Shown here one piece after another: positions 33,701-50,646 of a stretch of 64,000 bases of DNA; position 1 is the stretch's first letter; the number at the start of each line of letters is the position of its first letter. Location of the stretch: contig OY829658.1 of assembly GCA_963691815.1 (NCBI GenBank), positions 10,744,173-10,808,172 on the forward strand, read 5' to 3'. This stretch comes from Echiichthys vipera (lineage: Eukaryota > Chordata > Actinopteri > Perciformes > Trachinidae). Made by a program: the position numbers and the translations under genes. The notes beneath the pieces are model-generated. The model ran no database searches. It was not told the origin of the DNA and saw only the letters and a list, made by a program, of their open reading frames with translations.

Positions 33701-36393
33701 GTGTTCCCACATAAATGACTCTGGATTTCAGTGTGGCTGTGACTAATTCCTTCATGTCAGCTCTAATTACGATCATTTAGTGTCTCATTTCCAGACATGC
33801 ACTCATTAATATGATTGTTGTTTGTTTGAACTGATAGGAATCTTCCAGGTTGGGCCTTACCTGGGTATGACCTACACGTCTGCAATCTTGTAAAAATCTC
33901 ATAATCATTCTCTAGGAGGTCTCCTGGAAGAAATATGTAATTGGACGCTTAGTCAGGACCCCTTGGTGTCACTGTTTTACACTCTTGGTACCCAGTTGGT
34001 GCCATTTTTCAATGTGCAGTGTTGGGTTGGGGTTAGGCACTTAGTTCGATTTTTGAAAAATATTGTGGTTTGGGTAAATAAACTTGCTTACGTACGTGAT
34101 GTTAGTTAAGTACATTAAACTTGTGATACTTACGTTTGGGACATGAACAGCTGTTTCCTGGGTGAAAGAGATGAAACATGTGGAGAGCATGGTTTCCAAT
34201 AATAAATGAATAATATGCTTTGAGGAAAAACTCAGTCCCAAAACTCTGTCTCCGTCTCCACTACAATCAGTACCGAATTGAACTGGTCTTTCTAGGAACC
34301 TGACTAAAAATTCTTTCTACAAAATAAATAGGATATTAGTAACAAAAGAAAAAGAAAATAACTGAGCCAGATAATAAAGTGTTTCTGTTCACTGTACTGA
34401 GCTCATGATGCTGAGTGGTGCTTACAGAAATGGTACAGAAAACATGGCTAATTGTATCCTCATCATACTACAGTTGGTTGGCAAAAATGTAGGAACGTCG
34501 CTCTCAAAAATGTTTCTCTGCTACGAGAGCATTGAAAACAGAGAAAGAGAGAAACACAACAGAGGTCCACATCTGGTCAGTTAGATGGAGGGCCGGCCTG
34601 ATAGACAGATCCATCTGCTTTGGGTGGATCAGCACTCAACATTAAAGGTAGTCTGCAGTTCTCAGTTAGTAATCACAATCTGTCGCTATCACTTTTTGTT
34701 CCCATCTTTTGTACTAATTGCTCTTCACAGTAGCGTTTCAGCACCTCCCAGACATCACCTGCCAATCAGCAGTGTTCAGCACTACTACATCCCACTTCTT
34801 TCATCCTCTGTTCATCTGTTTCTGTAGGTGGCATTCTGTTCAACCAAGATGGATGCTCAGACTAACTACCCACTTCTTCTATTTATTCCCTTTAAAGCAG
34901 AAATAAAAGTTGATATTTCCAGAGTGTTTAAAACTATACAGAAATATTGTATGAAACTCACTGTTATATTACTCAGTGCAACACAAATACAAATGGCAAA
35001 ATACACACTTTTTATGTGAGGGATTATGACCAGTCACCACAGTGTCACTGGTGTTGTTTTCAGCCTGTGAGTCTGTGTGTTTGTGTGTGTCACCATGGTA
35101 AAATGTGGCCCTGAGGTCCCCTTCTGTAGCAGTAACCAACACAAGCATGGTTCTGAGTATCTTTCCAGGTGTTCGTCTGTCTGTCTGATGCAGTCACAAA
35201 ACTTTACGGGTGTGTAGCTGAGATTGAAAAGGCCGATGTTCGAAGTAGCAAAGGACAGTTTACAGTGGGAGAAGTTCTTGACCTTGGAGACAGTGGTTGA
35301 CAAAACTCAACACAAGGTCCCTTTAGTTGGTAATTTGTCTTGCATTGCCCGACCATACTGCAGCACTGCACAAGTTCACAATCTGATATAGGGGGAAAAC
35401 ATGCTGGGCTGTTTGTATTTCTTTAAAACAATCACATTTGCCTTTGGGTGGCACTAAACCCCGGATGCAGCGAGGGTGCCCTTGCCAAACAGATAGCAGA
35501 GATAGAAAGAGGGTTCTGACATCCGTTGGGTGACGGCTTTATACACGCTATGTGCATCTGGTAAGTGCGACTAATTGGTTATGAGCTTTTAAATCATATC
35601 ACCCTGGCTTCATCAGAAAATTGAGTTTTCCTGGTTGTCATGTGATAGTAGATGCCCGTGCGGTGGGATTGTTTTGTCAACTACTCTGAATTTTCAACCT
35701 AAACTGTTTAAAATCAGCATGGATAAGACGTTAAAGTGGTCCGAAAAATGGAAATTTGAACATGTGCATTTCCATGTCAACTGTGCAAACTGGCTGAGGA
35801 TGGTGACATGAAAAAATCCACAGCGGCTACCCTGATGATGCCACCAGGGTTATTGTGGTTTGGACTCAAAGACTGCTCTTATTCATAACGGTACATCAAA
35901 CATTCCTTCTTTATGCACAAGTAGCAGGTTGCCAAAGCCATTACAAACATTCCCTTTCAGCTACACCTGCAGAAGCATCTTGACTGAATATCTACCAGCT
36001 TCAGGCAAAAATAGGCTTTCCCCAATGGGATTTCACATTATCAGAGATAAACATACATTGACTCCAGCCCCAAATAGAGCCATGATGACATTTGACATGT
36101 CCAAAATGTGTTTGCTCCCACTGACCAGGCTGAATTGGTGTTTAGACACGCTAAGGGCATCACTGACACCTGTAATCTTCCTCACCAGCACAAACCAAAG
36201 CTCTCTGTCCCTCACCCTCTCTGGACAGTGCATGTCTTCCTGTGGAGTCTGCTTGGACACATTTCTTCTGCTGATTGCCAAATTTGTGTCACATTGCAGC
36301 TCTGAACTCTCACAGAGCCAATGGCTGCCAAACCCCACTGACGCCTAATGAATTATACATCCTGTGGGAGGGAGAGAGGGAGACAGAGGAGAG

Positions 36394-36395
<2 letters not shown>
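33692..36395. other. Intergenic, no gene seen
   Basis: A 162-codon + strand open frame at 35860-36348 lacks any recognised motif, has overlapping open frames on the other strand and no splice context, so it is not called. Other sequence is anonymous. Confidence 0.55.

Positions 36396-36457
<62 letters not shown>
36396..36457. repeat. (GT)n microsatellite, 62 bp
   Basis: Pure GT dinucleotides preceded by a GGGAGA-rich stretch. Confidence 0.97.
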
Positions 36458-36460
<3 letters not shown>

Positions 36461-37136
36461 AAAATCATCAAATCCCCTGCTGTCTTCAGCATTCAACAAG
36501 TGTTAAGAAATGGATGGCAAGCAAAGAGAGGAGAGAGAAAAGTAAAAATGAAAGTATATGAGGAATTTAGACACTAATTTATTCGCTAACATGTGTGTGC
36601 GAGACACAGAAAAAAACCCACCGTCGTCCATTTACTGTCTGTCACTCATCCAAATTCAGCAAAGCTGGCAGGAAAACACTGTGATACAGAGCAACACTTA
36701 CATAACAGAGCAGTCACAGGCTGTGATCTGCTGCAATCACACCTTCAGTTTGTTTTCTCTGAACCAAACCTGAGACTGTTTAGAGTCTTTTTAGAACCGT
36801 TTTAGGACAGGAGAGACATGGATCACATGGATGAGAGAGATTGTTGATTGATTGTACAAACTGTTGACTGCTGAGATGTAGATTTTGGTAATGAGTGGCA
36901 ATAGTCCCTGTGGCGTTAACCGGGCATGATGTTTTTTGGCTTGACTGTCTCTGTTTTTCATATTTGCAACATGGCATCACACATTTCACATAGTCCAATG
37001 GACAAACTGAGCTACAATGCTGATCACACAGGTTGTATAGCAGACCTAAGGTCAGCCAAACTCTTATGTAAGAGAAAACAAATGTACACACACACACACG
37101 CATATACAGTATATGCAGATGCTGCCATCTTGTAAT

Positions 37137-37323
37137 TTTTTTTTAAGATTATTTTTTGGGCAGTTTTTCAAGCCTTTATTATACAGTGCAGACAGGAAAC
37201 GGGGTGAGAGAGGGCCATGCAGCAAAGGGCTGTAGGTCAGAGTCGAACCCGCGGCCGTTGCCTCGAGGACCTTTAGCCTCTTTACATTGGGCGACTGCTC
37301 TAACCACCCAGCTGGCCGCCCCG
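37137..37323 (-). repeat. tRNA-derived SINE with target-site duplication
   Basis: On the - strand it reads GCGGCCAGCTGGGTGGTTAG (A box), AGGTCCTCGAGGCAACGGCC, GGGTTCGACTCTGACC (intact B box), CCCTTTGCTGCATGGCCC and ends in a poly(A) tail. The flanks carry a near-perfect 11-bp duplication: CTTGTAATTTT at 37129-37139 and CTTATAATTTT at 37328-37338. It is the same family as 27730-27876 but better preserved, hence younger. Confidence 0.85.
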
Positions 37324-37556
37324 CAACCTTATAATTTTGAAAACCAAGACTGCGCAGCAGCGATCGGGCGATATCGAAGCCCATACACCAGCTGTCAATC
37401 ATCAACGTTTCATCCCATTTTTATAACATCCAATTACTAAAAAGACACATGAGAAAAAAGAACACTCGAACAAACATTAGCGTCATCTTTGGAGAAAATT
37501 AATTTTACGTTACCTTTATATTTTAGTTTGGTCAATGTCCCATCCGCTAACATGAA

Positions 37557-37579
37557 GGGGGGGGGGGGGGGGGGGGGGG
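37557..37579. repeat. Poly(G) tract, 23 bases
   Basis: Uninterrupted G run on the + strand, a potential intramolecular quadruplex former. Confidence 0.95.
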
Positions 37580-38325
37580 TTATGACCTATACTGCATCTG
37601 TCACCAGGCTGAGGTGGAAAGGTTTTAACTTCATATTCATATAAATTGAAATATAGAAATCTTTTAGTTTTGAGGCATCTCTAAACATGTGTTTTTCTTT
37701 ACGTAAAAATGACACACCTGGATAATTCTAATAATAATTGAATTATGCTCTAATACCGATCATTTGGTTAATTCTGTTATTTAAAGCTTTCCCAGCAGAG
37801 CTATTAGGTATCAGATGTTAGTGTTGTCTTGTATTCTATTTGTTGTTGTTTTCTGCTGTCGATGGTTCTTCTTCACAACCAGTTCTGCTGAAAACAAACA
37901 TCACTGACACTCATTTTCAACATCCTGCTGATGTTATTTGGTTATGCCTGGATTTAAATCATGTTGTTTTCGCCCAGACAAACAAATCAGAGTAAACACT
38001 CCAGAACACGCACGGTGTGAACACACTGAGTTCATTACCTGCGCAGATGAACACTCAGTATTATGCATGTCTTCCAGCATATGAGAAGAGCATGTCACGT
38101 GTAAGTAATAATTGCTCTGCAGGCGATCAATATTTTATCACTTTGTTAAGATAGTGTTTGATATTTTCAGCTGCAGAGATGATTCTGTGAGGCAGTGTGG
38201 GTAATGTTTTCCCTCGTTGAGAGATAATGATCGTTGTTTATCTCCTTTATTGGCCAATTTCTTCTTGCATCACAGATATCCAGTTACATTACATGGTATC
38301 TTGCATGCATGCATGTGCCTCATAT

Positions 38326-38368
<43 letters not shown>

Positions 38369-39894
38369 AAACAAGTTGTCAATCTGTATGCGATCTATGG
38401 CTTGTGTTTAATATTTAATGATTTTTTTTTAGTCTAATGGATTTGTACTTAACTGCCGTGACGTGAGTTATTGATCTGCATTTATCTTTTCTCAAAGGAA
38501 CGTCATGAGGTGGATCAATGTGAAACATTCCCACAATGCTACGCACATACAATATATGACGAATTAAGTAAAATAGTGCAAAAGCAAAATGCTTAGACTA
38601 AGATCACAATCAGAGTTACGTTTCCATCTGGGATTTATGGCCAGAGTGGCAGTTGTGAATGAAGAGATGGATAGGAAGATATTTAACAACATCACTGTCG
38701 TTAAAAAAGGAAATGCATTTATCCTTTTAGAAAAAACGATACTATGTTGTGTTTTCTTCAACGAGACAACTTACTAAAGCTCTCCCATGAGCATCTGTTC
38801 AGTCTTATAAATATTACAAACAGGAAGCTAAAGTTACATTATTAAATATATACATATATTAAAATGTACTTTATCATTAACCAGGACTAATGAGTTCTAC
38901 ACTGCATCACCAGAACAATGCTGCTTCTTTATTTCCACTTCTTTTACATGGATCATTAACTGGTGAGGATGCAACTTTATGCCTCAGACGGTTTTTATTC
39001 CCTTGTTTACTCCTTCACTGCTCCCTAAATAATAGACACTCAATAGTGAGCAGTAAATTAATATTCCTGACACTTACTTATCATCATTTGATGACTGACA
39101 CTTTTGTTTTGCTCCATTGTGGCATTTTGTGACGCTCAAATAAAAGATTCTTGGACACTGTCTTTTTGCAATACATATTATATACAAACATTACAAATGT
39201 AACATGGATGTTATTAATATTAATGTTACTTTTAACATCTGGAAACCACAGAGGCTAACAATTTAGCAAGCTAGCGAACAGGTAACATAATGCAAGCAAT
39301 GCAAAGGCATAATGACAGAAGAAAAGGATGACGCCGTCGCGAATATCAACATTTTCCTCAGACAAGTTATAAAGTTACTTATGGAGCTGTCGTTAGCTTA
39401 ATTAGCTAAATTAGATCAAATCTGACATCAAAAGTTGTCATTTTAGATGGGAAATCGAAGGTCGTTGGCTAAAAACAGAGGAAGAAAAAATTACAAAGAC
39501 AGAGAGCTTGACCAGTGTAGCAACAGTAATACGGAGGGAGGGCTTTAGTGAATGATCAGCTGTAGAACCTGGGAAACTGGTTGTTAACAAAGGACACCTT
39601 GAAGATGAATGTCATCCTAATCCTGAAGCATTTCTGTGAACAAAGTCATGTAAACAAATGTGAGCCACAGCAGTTTCAGCGAGGTCGTCGTCACGCACTC
39701 CGAATGCGGACTGTCTGGTCTGGGTTCTAGTGTGAAAAAACACCTAAATAAGAGTTTGTGATCTTTACGACAGGAGTTTATTCATTCTGACAAGAGGACA
39801 AAGCCTCTGCAGCCACTACCTTTTTGTTATCCCCTGGAAAATGTCAGCTGCAGATTTTGCCCAACAATAGCCTACAAAACAAGATGGGTGTTAT
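37580..39894. other. Intergenic, no gene seen
   Basis: Includes a short (CA)n(TA)n tract at about 38329-38368. Otherwise AT-rich anonymous sequence. Overlapping open frames on both strands at 38564-38777 have no recognised domain. Confidence 0.55.
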
Positions 39895-39967
<73 letters not shown>

Positions 39968-39972
39968 GTGTG
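39895..39972. repeat. (TG)n microsatellite
   Basis: A TG run of about 78 bases with a single TGCG interruption near its end. Confidence 0.96.
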
Positions 39973-40949
39973 AGAGTGATCATTTAATTTAATTAGCAAG
40001 TAATATTTCAGCGTTAGCGTTCAATGAAAACAGTCTGATTGTTTATTTTATCGCTTTTTTGAATGAAAAAAAATAGTGGGACACAGCTATTGGGATGGAG
40101 CTGGTTTCTTTGTTAAAGTGAGGCAATAAAGTTGTCACGGATATCGTTTCCCTGTGTGATGCCTGTGTTTGCTCAGTGGGAGTAACCTATAGCCACTCTC
40201 CTCAGTCATCACTGACACACCACAGGATCATTTATAATTCAGCACCAAGACCAAGCAGAGCACACGTATAGCTTTCCTACAGACAGCACTACAGAGCAAC
40301 AATTACTAGCCTCTCATGCCTCTCTCCATCAATGTATGCCTGTCCATGGTGCACACAGGTGATGGCATTTCCCAGCCAACAAACGCTGGTGCAGAGGAGA
40401 GAGGGTTGATATCATTAGACCTTATGCTGACTAGTGTGTCACATAAATGCACACACATTGTTGTTCACTTTACATGTTGGAAATTATTGCCCACAGGAGC
40501 AGGAGGCTGTGTCTCTTCACCAATAACAAGGTTTAGCTTCATTATAACCGCAATCCCTCTTGAAAAATGAACTTTTTTTCTCTATCTGCAAGCCTTTCAC
40601 TTCTTTGTGTCTCATGCCACCTCTTCATCAAAAGCAAACCCTAACCCTTAATTGCACAGAGTTTAGAAATGTGCCATGGTTTAATGAACCCTCATTAAAT
40701 TAATTGGATGCAAAAATATTCATCAGGAGAGGCAAACCAAACAAACAATTGATTGGGGGCGCCCCAAAACAAATTGGGAGAAAGGGGGCCCCAATGGTCA
40801 CTAACATTGACACATGGTGCAATGACAACTTAAACCTCTAATCTAGGCACTATAGGCTAACAATGCTACACAGCTGCCACAAAACCCTTCTAGCTACTCT
40901 GTCAGCTGGATATTGTTAGTTGGGACCAGACAGCAACCTCTGGGACTGA

Positions 40950-41340
40950 AAAAATGAAGCCAACACAGAAGTGCCAAGAACTGCAATACCTCCAATGGCT
41001 GCTTAAGACTGGCTCCAAACGCAAATCAATCCCTATGATAAAAGGTCCAACTTTACAGCAGAATTAAACATGTTTATAGCCTGGTACAAAAATATCAAAC
41101 TGTTTGGATCTCTAAAGCTAATTTCCACTTTCATGAAGACTGTACGGGGGGTAGATTTTCACCCAACTTATCTGTTTAAATTATATAAATGCTTATATTT
41201 ACGAACAGTTAAGGGCGTGGCCTCAGGTGACAGATGGCTGGAGTCACCCACACTGAGCTTCACAACGGCTTTAAGAAACCTATAAGTTACGTCACAGAGA
41301 CAACGTCCATATTTTATACAGTCTATGGTGGCAACATCTC
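40950..41340 (+). repeat. Dispersed fish repeat (copy 1 of 2 in window)
   Basis: CAGAAGTGCCAAGAACTGCA, CCAATGGCTGCTTAAGACTG and AAATCAATCCCTATGA align in order with CAGAAGTGTCCTGCCAAAGT, AAAAGCTGCAGTTCCCTGAA and TAATCCCCATAGACTCCCAT at 62020-62100. The 3' part, AGTTAAGGGCGTGGCC to ATACAGTCTATGG, resembles the element ending near 48340. No coding function. Confidence 0.55.
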
Positions 41341-41799
41341 TTAAAACTCCTCCCCCCAAGCTTGTATCGCCCTCCCTCACCTCCTAACAACACACCCCCT
41401 CTGGCGCCTCTCTCTGTTAGTTTACAATGCTAAAAATACATAGTTAACGTATGCTAACATGTGTTGACATAGCCGTTTATCAGACCGGGGGCGTTCACAG
41501 TCATAAGCCAGTACTGGCACAGACTAATGGAGGCTATTAATGTAACATCTTCCACAATAAAACACAAAAATGACCTTTTCAACAAAAAGTCTGCTGTCTC
41601 AGCATCTGTTTTCAGTCCCAAATCCTGGCCTAGCCTGTAGGTCACATTTCCTCTTGGTTTCTGCCTTTACTCAGTTGACTTACGTTTTCTCTAACCTTCG
41701 CCATTGGTGAAAGCAGAGGCTGCTTGCTGGTATCCGTCTTTTCCTTCTCCGAGGTAATAGAAGCCCCGATAGCTGAGCTGCTAAGCTAATCACTAGCCT

Positions 41800-41837
41800 C
41801 TCCCTCTCTGTAAACTTTAGAGTTTACAGAGAGGGAG
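41800..41837. repeat. Snapback palindrome, 17-bp perfect stem, 4-nt loop
   Basis: CTCCCTCTCTGTAAACT (41800-41816), loop TTAG (41817-41820), then the exact complement 41821-41837. A stem this long with a four-base loop would extrude readily as a cruciform. It is not followed by a U-tract on either strand and no gene is adjacent. Confidence 0.9.
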
Positions 41838-42972
<1,135 letters not shown>

Positions 42973-43336
42973 ACACAAACTGTACAGTCAGATAAACACA
43001 CACACATGTAAGTGCAAGCAAATGTGCCCAATACCATGCTTTCATGAGGCTTTAACAGAGCAGGTAAGAAGATAATTTATTATGGTGGCACTTTGGATGT
43101 CCAGGGAATAGCTTCCTGGTAGGAGTTGATTCTCTCTCTGAGTCTGTAATTGGGGACAAAACGTATTTGAAACAGCAGCCAAAGCTTCAGATCTCCTTGT
43201 TTGGACATCTTGTCTAACTGCTTGTCAAAAAGGTATTGATCAGCCAGTTTCACTGAGAGATACTGTATGTCCTGCACTTAAAATGGGGGTTTGTAGTATT
43301 AAGCTGCAGAGAAGCATCCACACTTGTATTTGTGTG

Positions 43337-43699
43337 TTAAAGCAACACCATGTAGTTTTTCAACCTTCACAATATATTTCCTTGTGATGGTATATGAACT
43401 TGCAATAAGTTTAATGACACCCGTGCACAAAAAAAAACAAAACAACAAAATATCAACTGCTTTACGGCAACGTCACCAATTATATCCATATGACATTACA
43501 TGCTAAAATAAAGGCCTTCCACTCTCTGGTACTTCTGCCTTGGGCAGACTGCGTTGTGTGTATCCTTGGCTTTTCAACAAATGCTCGTGAATCCCCTGAT
43601 CATGTGAACATGACAACTTTTATGACAGTTGTTGAAGAAAATATTGTTTCTTAACTATAGGGGGAGCCCGAGTTCAAATCCTACATGTTGTTGCTTTAA
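43337..43699. mobile_element. MITE with 19-bp TIRs beginning TTAA (363 bp)
   Basis: Left end TTAAAGCAACACCATGTAG (43337-43355) and right end CTACATGTTGTTGCTTTAA (43681-43699) are inverted repeats with one mismatch. Both ends are bounded by TTAA, which fits a piggyBac-type TTAA target duplication, though the family is not proven. No transposase frame, so non-autonomous. A B-box-like GAGTTCAAATCC lies next to the right end. Confidence 0.8.
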
Positions 43700-43747
43700 A
43701 GGCCTAAATATCATATTATTTAAATTTAGATTATAAAAAGCAAGGCA

Positions 43748-46811
<3,064 letters not shown>

Positions 46812-46866
46812 ATGTGTGTGTGTGTGTGTGTGCGTGTGTGTGTGTGTGTGTGTGCGTGTGTTTGTG
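46812..46866. repeat. (GT)n microsatellite, interrupted
   Basis: GT run with two CGTG interruptions. A separate short GT stretch follows at about 47031-47051. Confidence 0.95.
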
Positions 46867-47389
46867 TAAAGGGCTATCTGAGACTCCATCCTCCTCTGAA
46901 GGTCCAGGTGTCTTTTTCACATTGCACTTGAAACTGAATTCATTGCGACTCAAGTGTCTGCTGTATCACCTCTATGTCCACACACCACCAGCACCGTCCA
47001 CATGCTGGCATTCATCAGTGACCAGAGTGTTTGTGTGTGTGAGTGTGTGTGCTTGAAGTGTATAAGAGCAAATGTGCTGGGACCTGCATACAAGTGTGTT
47101 ATTGCAGTGGTGTTGTGTTGAAGCAGCTTGTACTTGAGATGAGGATGCAGCTTTAAGGCTTCACATGGAGAGGGTTAATGACAGTGGCAGGGCCTGATGG
47201 GAATATATAGTTGACATCATGTTTGGACTGCTCATTACTGCTCAGCATACAAGAATTGATTTGCATAGCAACAGTGCCATGGATTGAGTTTGAATGTTTT
47301 TATTTCCACTTAAAGAAATAGTTACCATTGTCATCTCTGTCTATTAAAGCCTCTGAGCGTCTGGTGTTTTCATTCGGGCTAGTTAGACC

Positions 47390-48350
47390 TCTTCTTGGTT
47401 TGAAGCTGGGAAGAGTTTTGATGTGAATTTATGTTGTCATAAATCTCCAACTACCAATAAGAATGATAAAGGTGTCATTAGTCCTGCTTAAACAGCTGAA
47501 ACAAAGCTAACAGGAGACTCAGTAAAATGTCAATCAATCACAGTATACCTGAGAAGAGGTCTAATCAGCCAGATTAATTGAAAACACCTGGGTGGGTGAT
47601 CAGAGGCTATGAAGCTACAGCTAGCAGCAGGTTAGCTTAGCTTAGCGCAAAGACTGGAAATGGGGAAATGGCTAGTAACTAGCTGTATCCAAAGGTAGGC
47701 TACGAAATCCACCTAAGAGCATGAGATACAACTAAACCAAAGTGTGTTTGTTTTCCAAATAGGTGTTAGGTTCCAGACTATTTCTCGGCCAGGTGCAGTA
47801 ACTTCCTGGGGTCTCTCCTGCTATGGTTACCTGCAGATTTATATATCTTGCACAAGCCCCACAACACAGCGACTTCCTGGTTTTACCAGGCTAGTTTTAA
47901 TTTTATTGGAGCTTAAAGTTTATAAATAATTAGGGGGCGTGGCCTCTTGACTGACAGCTAGCCACTGGCCCTCACTTATCCTCAGAGGTTAGTTGTCAGG
48001 ATTAGCATGCTATCTCCGTCATCTCGACCTGGACTGGGGTCATTTGGGTGGTGGTGTTTCAATAAGACAAGATGGTTTGCTCTTAGATCGACTGTAACAA
48101 CCGATGGTTTAGGAACACACCGTGTTAGCTTTGTTATGCTAATTAAATAGCCGCACTTGCTTATTGAGTAAACGTCAGCCAGACGGACGTATCTCCCTCC
48201 CCCCAACGTCACATCAATGCCCTTGTTTGGTAAGAGGAAATGAGGCGGAGTCAATTCCGACAAGATGGCGGCTCCCATAGGCGAATACGATGGGATCAAG
48301 TTGAGAGAACGGACCTCGACAGAGAGGCTACGCTGACCTTTTAACCAGTC
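47390..48350. repeat. Dispersed fish repeat block
   Basis: The phrases GGTTAGCTTAGCTTAGCGCA, AAGACTGGAAATGGGGAAAT, AAATCCACCTAAGAGCA, GGGGGCGTGGCCTCTTGACT and ACCAGTCTATGATC match, by recall, an abundant percomorph repeat. The block may be a composite of two elements. There is no coding frame of note. Confidence 0.55.
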
Positions 48351-49263
48351 TATGATCTTGCACAGACCTGATGTTTTTCTTTTGAATTAACTGGATCTTT
48401 TTTTCTTTATCTCTTTTTTGTTTGCAATTGTAACCTCTCTTTATAATACTTTTGTTTGTTTTGACTTGTCTGTCTGATGCTAAGGATTACACTTGATCGA
48501 ATCTGAGATTTGTTCGTCATATCTGGGCAAACTTTGTGTAATCCTCCAAATTAACAAATAAGAAAAATGGTAGTAACATTTTGCCCAATACCCTACCAAT
48601 AGACTTAACATAAATTGATCGCCTACATGTTTTTCTTTTATTTAAGTTTTTTATAAAAAAAAATGATTGAAATAACCACAACTGGACTAACATACAAACT
48701 GATATTCTTGTTCCTGATGACACGAGCTGCGTCCTGAGCTTCAAACTGAGGCGCTGCAACATATCAAGAACCTCGGCTCATGTGAGGAAGATAGCATCTC
48801 CAGTTCAACCCAAACTGCCCTTTCCCAGGCCACATTAACCATCAGGTAACTAATATATATAAAGTGTCTCCAAGATCTACCTTGTGAGCTAAACAGTCCT
48901 CTAGGACTTGCCTAAGTGCCTATTTGTGTGTGTCTGTTGAGTGCGACTGAGACATTAATAGATCTGTGCATTATTTAGCATGTTTACTAACTGTACACCG
49001 AAGCTGTGTCAAATGCCCTCGGCAAGGGGTCTCTCGCTGTCTCTTTTTATAATTGCAGATTTCTGGTTGATATTTTTTTTTCCACAGAAACCTCTTCGCT
49101 ATCACTAATTAGACGCTTCAACAAGCATTTAAACTCAGGCTATCAGTCCAGATGTGTGTTGCATGCATTCTGTGGTGGATTTCGACTCGCCTACATTAAG
49201 AGGTGAGAGGATAATCATGCTCAACCGGTCGCCTTGAGGCTGCACTGAATCCATATCTCAAGC
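48351..49263. other. Intergenic, no gene seen
   Basis: AT-rich anonymous sequence with no exon or RNA recognised. Confidence 0.6.
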
Positions 49264-49291
49264 GCACACACACACACACACACACACACAA

Positions 49292-49337
<46 letters not shown>
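49264..49337. repeat. (CA)n microsatellite
   Basis: CA run of 74 bases with one AATCA interruption near 49290. Confidence 0.97.
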
Positions 49338-49339
<2 letters not shown>

Positions 49340-50324
49340 TGAAGGTACGGCTAAAAGTATCTATCTAGTAGAAACTCACTTTTCACACACATGCACGCCT
49401 CCCACACCACATGGTTAATTAATTCTAATTTGAACGGCCGTGGCCTCACCTCCTACACTCGTGCCTTCTGATGGTGCCTGGAGAAAACGATGCAGCGTCT
49501 TCAGTGAGCGAGAAAGACAGGCAGACTGAAGCAAAGCCATGAATGTGGAAATAAAAAAAAAGTGAGCTGATGTGATCGAGAGAGAGTCAGTGAGTGACAG
49601 CTGAGAGTTGTGACTCAAAGTTTGGCCAGCAACTTCACAACTGGCAGCCAGAGGAGTTTGAATTGAAGTTTCAGTGCTTTAATACCAGAATATCTCAGTA
49701 ACCACAACTTTGCTAGGAAATTATTTCTGATACGATTGCAGACCACCCTCTCCCTTTAGAAGACACATAAAGAGCTCTTTTCCAAAACGAGATAAAAGCC
49801 AAATTTTAAAAAAATGAGTTTGTCATGCCACTTTGCTGAATACAGAACCTTTTCACTGTTTCATCAGTGTTTCATGCCAAATCGCTATAATTCCTTGTTT
49901 AAAATGGTCCGCAAGATGCAGTTCCTTTCCAAACCACGACCAGCGCCAAACCTATTTTTAGCCTAAATGCGATACGTCTTCTCGACCAATCAGAACTCAG
50001 TGAGCGTTCTATGCGATCCAACATGGCGCCGCTCTGAAGCGGGAGAGTTTTTTGTTTTGTCCGTCCGTTCGACATGTTCAGACTGAGCCAATAAACCACT
50101 TTGACAAGATAAATTGAATATTAACCAAATGTGTGGGTCTAGGTAAAAAATGTAATTTTCCTGAAAACTATTAAAATGGATTCATAGCGTTTTGTAAAAG
50201 AGCTCCTCATGTTTAAGTTATGTCACTTCCTTTTACCACAAAATATTTCATACATCAAATCAGTGACAACAATATCTCTATCAACATTTATGCAACTGTG
50301 CTTCATTAGTGATTTACAGTAAAT

Positions 50325-50625
50325 ATTTAAGGAACATATGCTCATTTTCAGGGTCATACTTGTATTTTGGGTTTTGCTAGACCATGTTTACATGTTTTAA
50401 TGTTTAAAAACACATTTTTTTCTCATACTGAGTGTCTGAATATACCTGTATTCACTGTCTCTCTGAAACGTTCAGTGTAAGCGCCTGTCTCTTTAAGAAC
50501 CCCTGCTGAAAAAGCCCAGTCTGCTCTGATTGGTCAGTGTTTCCAGGTCTTCCACATCTGTATATCTGCACTAGCTTGGGAATAACTGTAAAAAGCATTG
50601 TAGCAGCACTTTCTTATGGAAGCCC
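50325..50625 (+). repeat. Dispersed fish repeat
   Basis: AAGGAACATATGCTCATTTT, GGGTCATACTTGTATTTTGG, ACCTGTATTCACTGTCTCTC, AAGCGCCTGTCTCTTTAAGA and AAAGCCCAGTCTGCTCTGAT are, in this order, a very common percomorph repeat (recall). A G-tract (50634-50646) and anonymous sequence follow. Confidence 0.7.
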
Positions 50626-50646
50626 ATTTTTTTGGGGGGGGGGGGG

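Noticed and set aside
35860..36348. 162-codon open frame on the + strand
   Set aside because: No domain, signal peptide or splice context. Other frames on both strands are also open here and the composition is ordinary for non-coding DNA.
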